A stretch of DNA of 64,000 bases from an uncultured Flavobacteriales bacterium. Lineage in GTDB: Bacteria; Bacteroidota; Bacteroidia; Flavobacteriales_D; Crocinitomicaceae. Numbering within the stretch: the first letter of the stretch is position 1; every line of letters starts with the position of its first letter. Where the stretch lies: NCBI GenBank assembly GCA_903935095.1, contig CAIZQH010000021.1, forward strand, positions 1 through 64,000. The letters run 5' to 3'. Below the pieces are notes generated by a model. It was not told where the DNA came from, made no database searches, and was given only the letters and a program-made list of their open reading frames with translations. Below, one piece after another: positions 62,386 through 64,000 of the stretch. The translations under genes were made by a program, and so were the position numbers.

Positions 62386-64000
62386 ATGCGATTCGTCCCC
62401 AGTTTGGACGTGATTTCAATACTTGCTGCATGCGCTGATTCAAGCGCTGATTCTCTGGTAACAAAAGATCTGGATCCTTCTCTAGAATCTCTCTGGCCTT
62501 TTCTCGCGCCAAACTGACGATTTGACCATCCCTCGCTAAATCGGCCAATTTTAAATTCAATACTCCACTTTGTTGCGTACCCATTAAATCTCCTGGTCCA
62601 CGCAATTGTAAATCGACTTCGGAAATTTCAAAACCATCATTTGTCATCGCCATCGTATCCATTCGTTTCATGGATTCTTTGGATAATTTATCGCCGGTCA
62701 TCAAAATACAATAGGATTTTTCTGCTCCTCTTCCAACGCGTCCGCGCAATTGATGTAATTGTGAGAGTCCAAAACGCTCTGCACTCTCAATCACCATCAC
62801 TGAAGCATTCGGTACATTTACACCTACTTCAATCACCGTCGTTGCCACCATGATTTGCGTTTCCCCCTTGACAAATCGTTGCATCTCCGCATCCTTCTCC
62901 GCTGGCTTTAATTTTCCATGTACCATACTCACTTGGTACTGCGGAGAAGGAAAAGCATCGGTTATTAAGTCATAACCCTCTTGTAGGTTTTTGAAATCTA
63001 ATTTTTCTGATTCTTGAATTAGTGGATATACAATGTAAATCTGTCTTCCAAAGGAAATTTGTTCTTTGATGAACTGGAGCAATTTTGGACGATGGTTCTC
63101 TCTTCGATGAATCGTTTGAATGGGCTTTCTTCCTGGAGGAAGTTCATCAATAATGGAAACATCTAAGTCACCGTAAAAGGTCATGGCCAAAGTACGTGGA
63201 ATAGGTGTTGCTGTCATGATTAATACATGCGGTGGTACAGCGTTTTTTTTCCACATTTTAGATCGTTGGGCTACACCAAAGCGGTGTTGCTCGTCGATGA
63301 CAACGATTCCTAAATTGGCAAACTGAACAACGTCTTCCAACAAGGCATGTGTTCCAATTAACAGATGAATGGACCCATTTTGTAGTCCTTCGTGGATTTC
63401 TGCTCTTCTCGCTTTTTTCGTTGACCCCGTTAATAAAGCAATTTCGATGGGTAGACCATTGACTAATTCTCGAAGGGATTCGTAATGCTGAAAAGCGAGG
63501 ATTTCTGTTGGGGCCATCAGCGCTCCTTGAAAACCGTTATCGATTCCCATGAGTAAGGTTAATAAAGCAACGAGTGTTTTCCCACTTCCCACATCCCCCT
63601 GCAGGAGTCGATTCATATGTTCTCCATGCAGAAAGTCTTTGCGGATTTCTTTGAGTACTCTTTTTTGTGCATTCGTTAATTCAAAAGGAAGGTGTTTTGT
63701 GTAAAAAGTATGGAAGAGGTTTCCTAATTCTGAGAAAACAAATCCTTTCATTTTTTTTGAGCGAATTTCTTTTCGAAGCAGCAATTCTAGTTGTAAAAAG
63801 AATAACTCCTCAAATTTTAGTCGGTAGCGAGCTTGTTTAAATTCGACTTCATTTTTTGGCGCATGAATAGAAAAATAGGATTGTTCTTTGGAAATCAGGT
63901 GAAGTTCTTCGGTTAGGTAATTCGGCAGTACTTCTGGGATATGATTTCTGATTTGAGGAAGAAGTCCTTGAATAATTTTCCCGATTCCTTTCGCATTTAA
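62384..64000 (-). CDS. recG: ATP-dependent DNA helicase RecG, C-terminal part (cut by window end)
   Basis: The frame stays open from the stop at 62384 to the window edge, so the ORF-track start at 63784 is an internal TTG; upstream codons continue with ARYRLKFEELFFLQLELLLR, typical of RecG before its helicase core. Visible motifs are Walker A GDVGSGKT, MAPTEILA, DEQHRFG, TATPIPRTLA and the helicase C-terminal QLRGRVGRG. RecG remodels stalled replication forks and Holliday junctions. The wedge domain start is outside the window. Confidence 0.96.
   Translation of the reverse strand, partial: LNAKGIGKIIQGLLPQIRNHIPEVLPNYLTEELHLISKEQSYFSIHAPKNEVEFKQARYRLKFEELFFLQLELLLRKEIRSKKMKGFVFSELGNLFHTFYTKHLPFELTNAQKRVLKEIRKDFLHGEHMNRLLQGDVGSGKTLVALLTLLMGIDNGFQGALMAPTEILAFQHYESLRELVNGLPIEIALLTGSTKKARRAEIHEGLQNGSIHLLIGTHALLEDVVQFANLGIVVIDEQHRFGVAQRSKMWKKNAVPPHVLIMTATPIPRTLAMTFYGDLDVSIIDELPPGRKPIQTIHRRENHRPKLLQFIKEQISFGRQIYIVYPLIQESEKLDFKNLQEGYDLITDAFPSPQYQVSMVHGKLKPAEKDAEMQRFVKGETQIMVATTVIEVGVNVPNASVMVIESAERFGLSQLHQLRGRVGRGAEKSYCILMTGDKLSKESMKRMDTMAMTNDGFEISEVDLQLRGPGDLMGTQQSGVLNLKLADLARDGQIVSLAREKAREILEKDPDLLLPENQRLNQRMQQVLKSRPNWGRIA

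Overview
The window comes from an AT-rich Bacteroidota chromosome, most likely a Flavobacteriales member of the Crocinitomicaceae/Fluviicola type; the exact genus cannot be fixed from sequence alone. The evidence is a type IX secretion/gliding cluster (gldL-gldM-gldN), surface proteins with type A and type B T9SS C-terminal domains, a fused ResB-CcsA cytochrome c maturation protein, Bacteroidota-type promoters (TTG...TAnnTTTG) and the tRNA-tuf-tRNA-secE-nusG-rplKAJL-rpoBC order. Coding density is very high and no gene-free stretch reaches 300 bases.

Layout. 1-3550: 3' end of the gldKLMN-type operon, closed by a strong terminator. 3565-7896: small membrane protein, glycine C-acetyltransferase (kbl), a small unknown protein, and a SulP transporter paired with a beta-carbonic anhydrase (probable bicarbonate handling). 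7928-15265: an envelope/glycan module built as a divergon. On the minus strand are a sialate O-acetylesterase-like protein and a large multi-pass membrane protein. On the plus strand is a very tight three-gene operon: acyltransferase-3, SGNH/CE2-like esterase, and an Ntn amidohydrolase fused to four membrane helices. 15410-17959: secreted unknown protein, tRNA-Arg(CCU) with a decayed duplicate of its promoter and 5' half, a GT4 glycosyltransferase and a metallo-beta-lactamase-fold hydrolase. 17988-32208: large T9SS cargo proteins (SBBP/PKD type B protein, M14 carboxypeptidase, lectin-like type B protein) mixed with two lipoproteins, aroC, a DUF4293 protein and an ABC-F ATPase. 32205-37342: NatAB-like ABC exporter, rlmN, dnaN, and two small proteins, one with a PH-like domain. 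37387-40537: initiating sugar transferase and a four-gene arsenic operon behind a palindromic operator. 40521-49180: RluA-type pseudouridine synthase, CcsBA, an esterase, a saccharopine dehydrogenase-like enzyme, a DUF3467 protein and two glycosyltransferases. 49264-62333: translation/transcription superoperon. 62384-64000: 3' part of recG, cut by the window edge.

The most unusual signals are regulatory. At five genes a perfect TAnnTTTG -7 box ends only 4-5 nt before the start codon, predicting leaderless or almost leaderless mRNAs; two of these face each other in a near-symmetrical 49-bp divergent promoter between a lipoprotein gene and aroC. Upstream of tRNA-Arg there is a tandem duplication of the tRNA's own -7 box plus 5' half, in which a few D-arm bases are replaced by a GC-rich hairpin. 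The rplK leader can fold into a compact imperfect hairpin that may be an autoregulatory site. Four convergent gene pairs overlap at their stop codons. On the protein side, the OafA/SGNH/Ntn-hydrolase operon is the best candidate for an undescribed pathway. All functions are inferred by reading motifs; no database search was run.
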